Assembly: GCA_030052745.1 (NCBI GenBank)
Contig: JANBVO010000023.1
Coordinates: forward strand, 310,001 to 374,000
Reading direction: 5' to 3'
Source of the DNA: Pleurostoma richardsiae
Lineage: Eukaryota > Ascomycota > Sordariomycetes > Calosphaeriales > Pleurostomataceae
Length of the DNA stretch: 64,000 nt
A program made the translations under genes and the position numbers. The notes under the pieces were generated by a model. That model ran no database searches. It saw nothing but the letters and a program-made list of their open reading frames with translations, and was not told the DNA's origin. Of the stretch, positions 10,227 to 22,490 are shown piece by piece. Positions within the stretch are counted from its first letter, which is position 1, and each line of letters starts with the position of its first letter.

Positions 10227-12162
10227 ATGTCTGCTCACCAGCGGATTGCCATCGTCTCCGTCTACGACAAGACCGGCCTGCTGGACCTGGCCAAAGGCCT
10301 CGTCGAGCACAATGTCCGCATCCTTGCCTCTGGAGGAACCGCCAAGATGATCCGCGAGTCTGGCTTTCCTGTCGAGTAAGCAGTCACACGGGAATCTCCT
10401 TGACCAGAACCATCAATGTCTGCTTGTCATCCATGTGCCGCCATGCTGATAACACGCGCAGGGACATCTCCGCCATTACCAAGGCGCCGGAAATGCTTGC
10501 AGGTAGGGTCAAGACTCTGCACCCTGCCGTGCACGCGGGCATACTAGCGCGAGACCTCGCATCAGACGAGAAAGACCTCGCCGAGCAGAACATCGACAAG
10601 GTCGACTACGTTATCTGCAATCTGTATCCCTTCAAGGATACCGTCGCCAAGATCAACGTTACCGTCCCCGAGGCCGTCGAGGAGATCGATATCGGCGGTG
10701 TCACCCTTATCCGCGCTGCCGCCAAGAACCACGCCCGCGTCACCATCCTTAGCGACCCCAAGGACTACCACGAGTTCCTCAAGGAGCTCGAGGAGGGCGA
10801 GGTCAAGGAGGAGAGCCGCCGCCTCTACGCCCTCAAGGCCTTCGAGCACACGGCCGACTATGATGCCGCCATCTCCGACTTCTTCCGCAAGCAGTACGCC
10901 TCCGACGGCCTGCAGTATCTCCCGCTCCGCTACGGCGCCAACCCCCACCAGAAGCCCGCGGCCGCATATGTCAAGGAGGACAAGCTTCCGTTCAAGGTTC
11001 TGGGCGGAAGCCCCGGCTATATCAACCTGCTGGATGCCCTGAATGCTTGGCCATTGGTTAAGGAGCTGAAGGCGGCGCTGGGAAAGCCCGCCGCGGCCAG
11101 CTTCAAGCACGTCTCTCCTGCCGGTGCAGCCATTGGTACGCCCCTTACTGCTGAGGAGCGCAAGGTCTACTTCGTCGACGACATCCAGGGCATCGAGACG
11201 TCCGGCCTGGCCCAGGCCTATGCTCGTGCCAGAGGCGCCGACCGCATGAGCAGCTTCGGCGACATGATCGCCCTGAGCGATGTTGTCGACGTGCCCACCG
11301 CGAGCATCATCTCCAAGGAGGTGTCTGATGGCGTGATTGCCCCGGGCTACGAGGATGCCGCCCTGGCCATCCTGAAGAAGAAGAAGGGAGGCAAGTACCT
11401 CGTCCTGCAAATGGACCCTGAGTTCGAGCCCAGCCCGAAGGAGACGAGGACGGTGTACGGCATCACACTCGCCCAGGCTCGCAACGATGTCGTCGTCTCT
11501 CCCAAGTCATTCAGCACCATCATAACCCCCAAGGACTCGGGACCACTGCCCGAGACGGCCCTGCGCGACCTCACCGTGGCCACCATCGCCCTTAAATACA
11601 CTCAGAGTAACTCAGTCTGCTACGCCACCCATGGCCAGGTCGTCGGGCTTGGTGCTGGCCAGCAATCACGGATTCACTGCACCCGTCTCGCCGGCGACAA
11701 GGCCGACAACTGGTGGCTTCGCTTCCACCCGCGCGTTCTTGGCATCAAGTGGAAGAAGGGAACCAAGCGCCCGGACAAGAGCAATGCCATTGACCTGCTC
11801 GTCAGCGGCCAGCTGCCAAAGTCCGGTCCGGAGAGAGAGCTCTTCGAGGCCGCCTTTGAGGAGGTTCCTCCTGCCTTCACGCCGGAGGAGCGTGAGGAGT
11901 GGCTGGGCAAGCTGACCGATGTTGCCGTGTCTAGCGATGCTTTCGTAAGTGACACCCGATGCTACACAGATTATGCATTTTTCAAGGCTGATTCTCCTCT
12001 CCGCAGTTCCCTTTCACCGACAACGTGTTCCGTGCCGCCCGGTCCGGCGTCAAGTACATGGCCGCACCGGCGGGCAGCCAGAACGATCAGCCCGTCTTCG
12101 AGACGGCTGAGAAGTTGGGCATCACTTTCGTGGAGCAAAACATCCGCCTGTTCCACCACTAA
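10227..12162 (+). CDS. ade16: Bifunctional purine enzyme: AICAR transformylase/IMP cyclohydrolase
   Basis: Catalyses the last two steps of de novo IMP synthesis: formyl transfer from 10-formyl-THF to AICAR, then ring closure. Exons join(10227..10375,10462..11944,12007..12162) give 595 aa (yeast Ade16 and Ade17 are about 592). The N-terminal MGS-like cyclohydrolase domain begins [15 protein letters not shown] and contains [14 protein letters not shown] and [17 protein letters not shown]. The transformylase domain carries the catalytic Lys-His pair in [10 protein letters not shown] at about residues 265-266 and [21 protein letters not shown], and ends [11 protein letters not shown]. The start chosen gives [11 protein letters not shown], as in homologues; an ATG 72 bp upstream is in frame but unlikely. 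Cytosolic by family. Confidence 0.96.
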
Positions 12163-13033
12163 GGGAGGCGCGGCTCATCCGGCACTTCGTTGGAGAACAG
12201 ATTAGAGAATAAGATACCCGCAACCTTCGCACTCTGGAGACGTCCAAACCCGTATCCGTGGAAGGTTATGAACGGCTGGAAAGGTAGTTATTAGAAAGGT
12301 CAGGCGGTCACACTAGGGTTTCAACACATTGTAGGAGCATTATCGACATAGTCGGAAAAAAAGATCAAATTTAACAAGTGAAAGTTTCGATTAAAGTCCT
12401 AAGGAATGTCTTGCTCACAGCCACGCGCGTTTTGCTACGCAAATCAAAGATGATGGTTTCGTCCGCGCCTGTCCACTATGTCGAGGCATGGCCATGCCTT
12501 CTACTTCATCGAGACCTACCTTCGCCATCGAAAACTAGATCTATTCCGATTCTGAAGCTAGTTCTCGACGTTGAGCCCGCTCGGGTAACAACAATTCAAT
12601 AAGGAGAGAAACTCGACTGATTATCCACGTTAGCTCCCAGATCATCGGCAGAGTCGGTAGAGAGAGACCGGCAAGGGTGAGATGGTTAAGCAAAGGATAT
12701 GTAGGCAGTAAGGATCAGAGGTGCACAGAGTGCTTTGTTTCGTCTTCATTAGCAGGTCTTGAGGCTGCTCAGAAACACGGACCAATTTTTCTCATCATGT
12801 AACATTGAAGGGTCTAGATATGATGGAGCAGAGGGAGTTGCAGATCCAAGAGACGGTGTCGGTTAGAAAGAATGTCACTCACCAGGGACGTATCTGACCG
12901 AGAAGGGAGGTCAATGCATTTCTCAACGTGGACAGGAAGACATTAACATGTCTCAAAAGTCCCCGAAATCTGCGGTTAGGGAGCTTCTCTTGCTTAGAAG
13001 CAGGTGTAGTTTGCGAGAACTTTGGCCGTTTTA

Positions 13034-13041
13034 TTCGAGAA
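13034..13041. promoter_or_regulatory. Two-unit heat-shock element TTCGAGAA
   Basis: TTC-GA-GAA is two inverted NGAAN units with correct spacing, the minimal core of an Hsf1 site, about 305 bp upstream of the Hsp78 start codon. A third unit in register is not seen, so this is a weak element. Confidence 0.35.
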
Positions 13042-13053
13042 AAAAAAGTTGTG

Positions 13054-13058
13054 CCCCT
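13054..13058. promoter_or_regulatory. STRE-like CCCCT
   Basis: CCCCT is the stress response element core bound by Msn2/4-type zinc fingers. It lies 12 bp from the heat-shock element upstream of the Hsp78 gene. The 5-mer is short, so chance occurrence is likely unless conserved. Confidence 0.25.
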
Positions 13059-13345
13059 GCTTGTCGTTGCTGGGACGACTCGGGAGATTGGTGGAAGAGC
13101 TTCAGCCACAGGCTTGTGGCTTGAAAGAGCCCCACCGCCCGATAAGATAGCACTGCCGAGAACCTCCGTAGAAGCTCGGGCAAGCTCTCCGAGAAGATGC
13201 TCGAAGTCTCCAGCGCTTGACATCACGATACCCGTCGCTGACTACGCCCCCCCCGACCCGAGGATATAACCAGAGAATGGTCGTCCCTTCCCATTCAGGG
13301 CTAAGGTGACAGACGTAAAGTTTTGAATTGATCACACATGCAACA

Positions 13346-15730
13346 ATGCTAGCCAGGAAACAACTCTTCTCTACGACCCGGCGCATCGCAAATGCATCCG
13401 GCGAGGCGGCCCTCCGCGGTCGGGCGGCCGCATTCCGCCCGCTGTCGAGGACGCCGCTCATCCCGAGCTCCATCGCACAAGCCAGCCGTCTGGTCCCGAT
13501 AATAGCGGCGCGTTCATACGCAAATGGCAGGCCTCACCCCCCAGGCGGCACGCACCGCATGAACATGGGCGGCGAGGAGGAGAAGCCGGCCCTCGAGCAG
13601 TTCGGTATCGATCTGACGGCGAAGGCGAAGGAGGGAAAGCTCGATCCGGTCATAGGCCGAGACGCGGAGATCCAGCGGACCATCCAGGTGCTCTCCCGGC
13701 GAACGAAGAACAACCCCGTCCTCATCGGTAACGCCGGAACCGGCAAAACGGCCATATTGGAAGGCCTGGCACTGAGGATTGTCCGGGGCGACGTCCCAGA
13801 GAGCATAAAGAACAAACGGGTCATCTCCTTAGACCTTGGCTCCCTGATTGCCGGAGCTAAGTTCAGGGGTGACTTCGAAGAGCGGCTGAAAAAGGTCCTG
13901 ACCGAGGTCGAGAAGGCGGAAGGGCAGGTCATCCTCTTCATCGACGAGCTCCACACGCTGCTGGGTCTCGGCAAGGCAGAAGGCTCAATTGATGCGTCAA
14001 ACCTGCTAAAGCCGGCTCTCGCAAGAGGCGACCTTCAGTGCTGCGGCGCCACGACGCTGAACGAGTACCGTCAGATCGAGAAGGATGTCGCGTTGGCGCG
14101 GCGGTTCCAACCGATTCTGGTCAACGAGCCTACCGTTGAAGATACGATCAGTATCCTCCGAGGCATCAAGGACAAGTACGAAGTGCACCACGGTGTCAGA
14201 ATCACAGACGGCGCTTTAGTCGCCGCCGCGACGTACTCAAACAGATACATCACCGACCGTTTCCTCCCCGACAAGGCAATCGACCTCATGGATGAGGCAG
14301 CCAGCTCCCTACGTCTGCAGCAGGAGAGCAAGCCGGAGGATATCATGAGGCTCGACCAGAAGATCATGACGATACAGATCGAGCTGGAAAGCTTGAGGAA
14401 AGAGAAGGATGTCGCCAGCAAAGAGCGGCGCGAGAAGCTCGAGGCTGACCTCAAGAAATACCAGGAGGAGGCGAAGGAGCTGACGGAGAGATGGGAGAAG
14501 GAGAGATCAGAGATCGACGCGATCAAGAAGACTCAGGCAGAACTCGACAGAGCTAGGGTCGAGCTCGAGCAGGCGCAGCGGGAGGGCAACTTTGGCCGTG
14601 CTTCGGAGCTCAGATTCGGCGTCATCCCTACCTTGGAGAAGAAGCTCCCAAAGGACGGCGAGCAGACGAAGACGGAGGGCACTCTCATTCACGACTCGGT
14701 GACCGCTGACGACATCGCGACAGTCGTGTCCAGGATCACGGGTATTCCCGTCTCCAAGCTCACGTCGGGGCACATTGAAAAGCTTGTCCACATGGAAGAC
14801 ACCCTCCGTCAGTCAGTCCGCGGACAGGACGAGGCCCTCAAGGCCGTGGCCAACGCCGTTCGCATGCAGCGGGCTGGTCTCAGCGGAGAGAACCGGCCTC
14901 TCGCCTCCTTCTTCTTCCTGGGACCGACAGGTGTAGGCAAGACGGAGCTGTGCAAGAAGCTGGCGGGCTTCCTCTTCTCGACCGAAAGCGCCGTCGTGCG
15001 TTTCGACATGAGCGAGTTCCAGGAGAAGCACACCATCTCCCGGTTGATCGGTGCCCCTTCTGGCTACGTGGGCTACGAAGACGCCGGGCAGCTGACCGAG
15101 GCCGTGCGGAGGAAGCCGTACGCGGTCCTGCTGTTTGATGAGTTCGAGAAGGCGCACAGGGATATCTCCGCGCTGTTGCTGCAGGTGCTTGACGAGGGCT
15201 ACCTGACAGACGCACAGGGCCACAAGGTCGACTTCAAGAACACCATCATCGTGCTGACCTCCAACCTCGGCGCTGACATCCTCGTCGGCGGCGACCCCAT
15301 CCACCCCTACAAGGAGACGCCTGAGGGTGACATCCACCCGGACGTCAAGAAGGCAGTCATGGACGTCGTGGGCGCCAACTACCCGCCCGAGTTCCTCAAC
15401 CGCATCGACTCCTTCATCATTTTCAAGCGGCTGTCCCTGCCGGCGCTGCGTGACATCGTCGACATCCGCCTGCGCGAGCTGCAGGAGCGGCTCAACGACC
15501 GGCGCGTCACTCTCGAGGTCCCCGCCGACATCCGCGACTGGCTCGCCGAGCGTGGGTACGACCCCAAGTACGGCGCGCGGCCGCTGAACCGGCTCATCAC
15601 CAACGAGATCGGCAACGGCCTGGCCGACAAGATCATCCGCGGCGAGATCAAGAACGGCGACACGGCGGTCGTGTCGCTGAAGGAGGACGGCTCGGGCCTG
15701 GATGTGCGCGCGAAGAGCACGAGCGAGTGA
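13346..15730 (+). CDS. hsp78: Mitochondrial ClpB-type disaggregase Hsp78
   Basis: An AAA+ unfoldase of the mitochondrial matrix that works with mitochondrial Hsp70 to dissolve aggregates. It is a single exon of 794 aa. The first 60 residues are Arg/Ala/Ser-rich with few acids, a mitochondrial presequence. As in yeast Hsp78 the ClpB N-domain is missing, and the protein goes straight to NBD1 (Walker A GNAGTGKT near residue 128, Walker [12 protein letters not shown]), a coiled-coil M-domain (about 335-440) and NBD2 (Walker [10 protein letters not shown] near 526, [27 protein letters not shown]). Both Walker motifs look intact. A heat-shock-type core and a CCCCT box lie upstream. The initiator is ATG 13346; the frame is open for six codons before it. 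Confidence 0.96.
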   Translation: MLARKQLFSTTRRIANASGEAALRGRAAAFRPLSRTPLIPSSIAQASRLVPIIAARSYANGRPHPPGGTHRMNMGGEEEKPALEQFGIDLTAKAKEGKLDPVIGRDAEIQRTIQVLSRRTKNNPVLIGNAGTGKTAILEGLALRIVRGDVPESIKNKRVISLDLGSLIAGAKFRGDFEERLKKVLTEVEKAEGQVILFIDELHTLLGLGKAEGSIDASNLLKPALARGDLQCCGATTLNEYRQIEKDVALARRFQPILVNEPTVEDTISILRGIKDKYEVHHGVRITDGALVAAATYSNRYITDRFLPDKAIDLMDEAASSLRLQQESKPEDIMRLDQKIMTIQIELESLRKEKDVASKERREKLEADLKKYQEEAKELTERWEKERSEIDAIKKTQAELDRARVELEQAQREGNFGRASELRFGVIPTLEKKLPKDGEQTKTEGTLIHDSVTADDIATVVSRITGIPVSKLTSGHIEKLVHMEDTLRQSVRGQDEALKAVANAVRMQRAGLSGENRPLASFFFLGPTGVGKTELCKKLAGFLFSTESAVVRFDMSEFQEKHTISRLIGAPSGYVGYEDAGQLTEAVRRKPYAVLLFDEFEKAHRDISALLLQVLDEGYLTDAQGHKVDFKNTIIVLTSNLGADILVGGDPIHPYKETPEGDIHPDVKKAVMDVVGANYPPEFLNRIDSFIIFKRLSLPALRDIVDIRLRELQERLNDRRVTLEVPADIRDWLAERGYDPKYGARPLNRLITNEIGNGLADKIIRGEIKNGDTAVVSLKEDGSGLDVRAKSTSE

Positions 15731-16701
15731 TTGGGAGTGTCGTATGTGCGTCAATATGGGTTCTAGGGGATTTCTAAAACGGTTGTCTTCTTGTGTATCT
15801 TGTGTATCATCTTGGGAGTTCCTGTACATATTCTTGACCTCCTCTCATGATACCAGCGCCTGTCTGGCAGGTCCGAATCGGAATGGGTGGCATAGGTGAG
15901 GAAACAGCATTGGGGATCCATTGATAATGGTTATCACATGTCAGCTATGCTCTCAAAATATCAAAAGTCATAAGTATCAAAGTCTATTTTATTGCAATGT
16001 TCTCAATCCCACCTGTCCTCGTGGATCTCGCGAATCATCTACAATTCAAGCAGTGGCCAACTTGAGACTGGAAGGTGGGGAGCTGCTTGACGCTTATATC
16101 GCCGGAGACCCATGTGCCTATAATGCCACAGTGCATGCTGTCACAGGTAAGACGCAAGCAAAGGAAACTAGCCAACGCAGTTTACGAGTCATGACGAGCA
16201 GTTTTCGAGAGTAAGATCCTGCAAAAACGGAGATTTGAAACATGCTGTTCTTCGAGAGGAAATCGATTCAAAGGGAGAAGGTTATGGGCACAATCTCGTG
16301 GGGTAAACCAGACAACATCTCCTCACGCGTAACACAGGTCTCAAGTGACACAAGCGGACAAAAGCCGAGGGGCAAGTCTAGGGACAGATCAGAGGAAGAT
16401 CTTTTCCCTGCTTCCCGCTTATAGACCATGAGAGGAAGGATACGTGTTAAGGGGGGGACGCACAATCAATCCCCTAAAATGTCAAATTGTACAAGATCCC
16501 AACCCTGTACGCCCCTTTCTTTCCGCAAAAAGACTTTCTTGACCAAAGAGTGCAAAAAACTGCCCTATTAGCGGTTTTACTTGTGCAAGGACCACCACCG
16601 AGGAGATGCGATATGTATGGATGGACTATTCGATTGCTTGATACTTTGCGAGTTACAACCGAACGACGAGCGGGCCGAGGGAGACGAGGGTGTTGCGCCG
16701 T
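15731..16701. other. Intergenic, between convergent 3' ends
   Basis: Separates Hsp78 from Arf1. It is AT-richer than the genes. Short ORFs at 15921-16214 and 16242-16424 lack protein-like composition. No repeat or RNA gene is seen. Confidence 0.55.
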
Positions 16702-18472
<1,771 letters not shown>

Positions 18473-19232
18473 ATGCAGTTCCTCTCCACAGCGAAGCTGC
18501 TCCTCGCAGCGGGATTCCTGCAGTCCGCGTTGGCCCACAACATCCAGCTCCCCGCCCACGGCCGGGAGTGCTTCCACGAGAACCTGCACAGGGATGACAA
18601 GATGACGGTCACGTTCCAGGTTGGCGACAGAGAGTTTGGCAGTGCTGGCAACCTCGATGTGGACTTCTGGGTACGGATTGCTGGGTCTCTCGATTGGTGG
18701 AATATGAACTCTAACAAACCGATTTCCAGATCACCAACCCCCTAGGCCAGTACGAAGTCTTCGAGAAGTCCACCTCAAACGGCGACCACTCGTTCGAGGC
18801 CAAGCATGACGGGAAGTACGTCTATTGCTTCGGAAACGAGCACTGGGGCGCGTCCAGTAAGGAGGTGTCCTTCAACGTCCACGGCATCGTCTATGTTTCC
18901 GAGGCAGATGCGCCGCAGGATCCCCTCGAGAGCGAAGGTACGTTCTGCGATCCCCGTCCACAGCCAAGGGGGAATTACAATTGGGCGTCTGGAGTCTTAT
19001 ACTGACCCATTGCACCCTCTCTACAGTCCGCAAGCTATCCGAACTCGTCACCCAGGTCAAGGATGAGCAGTCCTACATCGTGGTCCGCGAGCGAACCCAC
19101 CGGAACACGGCCGAGAGCACCAACAGCCGAGTGAAGTGGTGGAACCTGTTCGTGATTGGTGTCGTTATCGGCGAGTCGATCTTCCAGGTGTGGTGGCTGC
19201 GGAGGTTCTTCGAGGTCAAGAGAGTGGTCTGA
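18473..19232 (+). CDS. emp24: p24-family cargo receptor Emp24
   Basis: A type I membrane protein cycling in COPII/COPI vesicles between ER and Golgi. Exons join(18473..18670,18730..18937,19027..19232) give 203 aa, the length of yeast Emp24. A signal peptide ends at ...SALA before HN (about residue 21). The GOLD domain follows (HNIQLPAHGRECF, a second Cys in YVYCFGNE), then a coiled region with VKDEQSYIVVRERTHRNTAES, one C-terminal transmembrane helix and a short cytosolic tail LRRFFEVKRVV with the diphenylalanine used for COPII binding. Yeast Emp24 has a near-identical tail start. It is divergent from ARF1, whose product works in the reverse COPI route. Confidence 0.95.
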
Positions 19233-19913
19233 ACAATTCTTGGCTTCCTTATTTTTTCGTGCTGATGTTTGATACCTAATAAACTACGGAATACGCTTTC
19301 CTCCCTGTTCGGCGTATGGCGGGAGACGGACAACCAAAAAAGCAGGGATTGGACGAAATGGCTTCTCTCGAGAGGGTAGAGAGGGACGGCTAGACCTGTA
19401 TTATACGGAATATGACCCGAATGTTGACGAGGCATACGCGCTCTGTACTGACTTCTGGTCCTGACTTCTTCTGTGGTGACAAGTGGCTGAATATTCGAGA
19501 CGTATGGAACTTAGAAATATGCCAAGAATGGAGCCAAGAAGCGAAGAGATTCCTGCCACGCCGAAGGAATGTAATCCTTCAGAGAAACTCAAAGGTTATA
19601 GACTGGGTTGCCTGCAGGCGGTCTGTTCGTATTCATTCTGCCAAAGCATAATTAACTCGCACCCATTGGGTGCCTCCTATCCATAGAAGCATGTTGGCAT
19701 CCGTTCGTGTTGCTCATAACCCAAGATCCCCCTCACTCAACGGAGGGACCAATCCAAGAAGGCAGGCCGTTACACAACTATCTGCCGGCACCCCTCAAAT
19801 CAAACGCCGCAACTCCTGACACACAGCAGCGCCATGCGATACACAATGACCCAAGCCAGGCATCTCCAGACTCTATACCCAAATGACAGCCGTCTCGATC
19901 ATCACCTAGGTCC
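19233..19913. other. Intergenic, between convergent 3' ends
   Basis: 3' UTRs of Emp24 and of the DUF3405 gene. A poly(A)-type hexamer lies at 19278. An ACCTAGGT palindrome lies at 19904-19911, related to the AGGTACCT words found elsewhere in the window. No gene is seen. Confidence 0.55.
19278..19283 (+). terminator. Poly(A) signal AATAAA after EMP24
   Basis: An exact AATAAA hexamer 46 nt after the Emp24 stop codon, in the usual position for 3' end processing. Confidence 0.4.
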
Positions 19914-22490
19914 TCACGCTGCCGGATCCGACTCCGGCACCTCCACCTCTTCGATGTTGTTCGCCTCCACTGGAAGCTCAACATTCTTGACGGGGTGGAC
20001 GAGCATCGGCGGCAGACACATCCGGCCCTCTCCGCCTCGCATCAGCCCCACGTTGCTGTCGTTCTTGCTCATGTCCGGCGTCAATTCGAACTCCTCGCCG
20101 CCGTCGTTGTTAACCTTTAGGCCCAGCCACCGGCGGTACAGGTTCGGCGCAAAGCCCGAGTTGTAGAACCAGCTTAGGCCGCGCAGGTTATGCTCGCGCT
20201 GACCGAAGACGGAGTTCCGCGACCCGCCGGTAGCGCCGTTCTTCCCGGCGTTGTAAACACGCGCCATGTACTCGGTGGGCCACTCGCGGTCGACATATAT
20301 CGGGTGCGGGACGAAGACGGCCTTGTATCCGTGATGCAGCGCCACGGTCGCGGGCCACATCTCGGGGAAGGCATGGTGCTTCTTGAACGCCGTTTCTCGG
20401 TGCATGGAGAGCAGCAGCCGGCGAGACATCCGGGACGCTGTGATGATTTGGGCCCGGCGAGGAGGTTTTCCACCTTCCGCCGTCTCATTGTACCCGGTGA
20501 TGTCGTCGGCCAACAGCCACGTCGTACCCTCCGGATCGAACATTGGGTTGAGCGTGATAAAGTCGGCTTCTTCACCAACACCCCACTGATATTTGTCATG
20601 CTCATACGTCGTCGGCGGAACTGGGTCATTATCAGGTTCGAGCCAGTCTTTCTCATCGGCGGGTCTCTTGGGCCCCCAGATCACCTCATCGCCTTTGGTG
20701 ATCTCTTGGGGCGCTTTCCCGCCCTTCACACCACTCCACATGGTATCCGGACCCGGCGTACCCATCTCGCTCTGGACCCTGGCCATCTGCTTGAAATCTT
20801 CCCATGTTCCGTGGACGTCAGGAAGATAGAAGCGGGTGTTACGTTCCCATAGGCCTTTTCTCGGTTGGTCCCGAGCCCAGTTCTCCAGCTTGGTGAAGAG
20901 GTCGTAGTAATGACCGATATACCGGATGTCCATCTCCCACTGCCAGAAGTGGTCATACTCGGGATGCTTATACGCGAAGTACTGCATCGCCATCTGCAGG
21001 CCGCGGTAGCTGCCGTGAACGGGGAGATCAGGTCCACGCGTGTACAGATCATGGATGCCCTGGTACAGAGACAACATCTGAGTCACGGACCAAAGTGTCG
21101 CTAGACCCTGGAACTCCTCGGGAATGGTGTCCTTGATCCGCTGTCGATAGGTTTCGTCGTCAGCCCAGACGGGGTATTTCGCATCATCCCTCACTTGGAC
21201 GAGAAGGTGAACATCATATCGAGCACCAGACGCGAGAGCCGCCTCGGTAATCAAAGATCGTAGGTTCATGACGTCCTCCTCATGGAAGAAGAACTCGTCC
21301 CACACGCGCACGACGATAGCGGTCCGCGGCAAGTCACCGTTCTGCTTCGGGGCGGGATGCGAAGACTTCACCATTGGCTGGGAGTCGTCGGCAGACGGAG
21401 CCTCTTCAATACTAGGCATGATCTCATCTCTAGCTACGAGAGTCGCAATCTCCGGTTCCTCGTTGATGTAAAAGCCATAGGGAGCTACGGGGCGAGGCTC
21501 TGTGGGTTTGAAGCGGTCCGCGTTGGACCGATAGCATCGACGCTGCACCTCAGCCCAGTCGATCTTGCGATAATCCACGCGCCGAGTCTCTTCCCAGACA
21601 GACTCGGAACCCTCGTTCTCTCCATGTTCTCCGATGCCGAGGCCACCGTTGCGTACGGAGTATCCGAAGCCGTACGGACCGTACCGGCCATAGCGCTCAA
21701 AGCAGATATCCTCAGGAAGAGAGAGGAGCTCGTACGAACCGAGCACGTTGCGCGGGAAGCCAGCTGGACGTCCCTCAAGGTAGCGAATCAACGGCACTCT
21801 GATTGTGTTGTGCTCGTCTATAAAGCATTCATTGACCTGGTCTCTGGCTGCAGCGAGTGCCGTTCCTGGGTACTCGGTTGCAAAGGCTTTGCTTGGAGGT
21901 ACGGTAGATTCGATCTTCTGTTTCTCGCCATTTGGAGATACGTGGTCGGGCCTGACTTCTGAGATATTGAACGGGAGCTCGTCCTCGGGCCGCGGATACT
22001 GTGAGACATTGTCTCCGAGAGGAATCAGCGTCCTCACTCCGCCGTAGTATCTCGTCAAGAACTCGAATGACTCCCAAGGTGGAGGCGGAGGCGGCGCCTT
22101 GTTCACATCGCCGTTCCTAATCCTCCGGTTTTCGGCAATGCTGGCACGAGCAAGGCTAAAGATGAAGATAACTATGGTGGTTACCAGTCCGACGCAGAGA
22201 TATCGGATGATTTTGTTGGGGAGACGGTAGAGGAAAGGCCGGCCCGGACGTCGGGACAGCTTGAAGGGCGATCTGGGAAGCATCGCAGCCCCGGACGATA
22301 ACGACGATGACGTCTGTCTGGAGCTTGGTGAGGATGCCGAAGAGTAGTCTGTGTCCTCGTCTGTCTCGTCATCCTCGGACGACGAGTCGTCGGCGTGGGA
22401 CGCCCGCTTGCGCGAGATCTTTTCGTACAGTGGCAACTTGGCTTGTCGCTGGCTCCGCGGCCGAAGGAGACCCAGGGAGAAGATTCCCAT
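19914..22490 (-). CDS. DUF3405 family type II membrane protein (glycosyltransferase-like)
   Basis: A single exon of 858 aa. The cytosolic N-terminus has a Ser/Asp/Glu-rich acidic patch (35-65) and a basic Pro/Arg stretch, followed by one membrane helix at about 95-115 and a Pro run. The rest is lumenal or extracellular. The conserved core has AIVVRVWDEFFF, a DVHLLVQVRDD motif, EYDHFWQWEMDIRYIGHY, and later ARVYNAGKNGATGG. The DMD-like WEMDIRY element and the topology suggest a Golgi glycosyltransferase, but no reaction is established for DUF3405, so that is inference. The start at 22490 is the first ATG of a long open frame. It is convergent with Emp24. Confidence 0.88.
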   Translation of the reverse strand: MGIFSLGLLRPRSQRQAKLPLYEKISRKRASHADDSSSEDDETDEDTDYSSASSPSSRQTSSSLSSGAAMLPRSPFKLSRRPGRPFLYRLPNKIIRYLCVGLVTTIVIFIFSLARASIAENRRIRNGDVNKAPPPPPPWESFEFLTRYYGGVRTLIPLGDNVSQYPRPEDELPFNISEVRPDHVSPNGEKQKIESTVPPSKAFATEYPGTALAAARDQVNECFIDEHNTIRVPLIRYLEGRPAGFPRNVLGSYELLSLPEDICFERYGRYGPYGFGYSVRNGGLGIGEHGENEGSESVWEETRRVDYRKIDWAEVQRRCYRSNADRFKPTEPRPVAPYGFYINEEPEIATLVARDEIMPSIEEAPSADDSQPMVKSSHPAPKQNGDLPRTAIVVRVWDEFFFHEEDVMNLRSLITEAALASGARYDVHLLVQVRDDAKYPVWADDETYRQRIKDTIPEEFQGLATLWSVTQMLSLYQGIHDLYTRGPDLPVHGSYRGLQMAMQYFAYKHPEYDHFWQWEMDIRYIGHYYDLFTKLENWARDQPRKGLWERNTRFYLPDVHGTWEDFKQMARVQSEMGTPGPDTMWSGVKGGKAPQEITKGDEVIWGPKRPADEKDWLEPDNDPVPPTTYEHDKYQWGVGEEADFITLNPMFDPEGTTWLLADDITGYNETAEGGKPPRRAQIITASRMSRRLLLSMHRETAFKKHHAFPEMWPATVALHHGYKAVFVPHPIYVDREWPTEYMARVYNAGKNGATGGSRNSVFGQREHNLRGLSWFYNSGFAPNLYRRWLGLKVNNDGGEEFELTPDMSKNDSNVGLMRGGEGRMCLPPMLVHPVKNVELPVEANNIEEVEVPESDPAA

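Larger units (their letters stand above)
12163..13345. other. Intergenic, promoter of HSP78
   Basis: No gene is seen in this 1.2 kb. Its last 350 bp holds heat/stress-type motifs (separate entries) and a TATA-like TATAA at 13265-13269, about 80 bp before the start codon. Confidence 0.55.
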
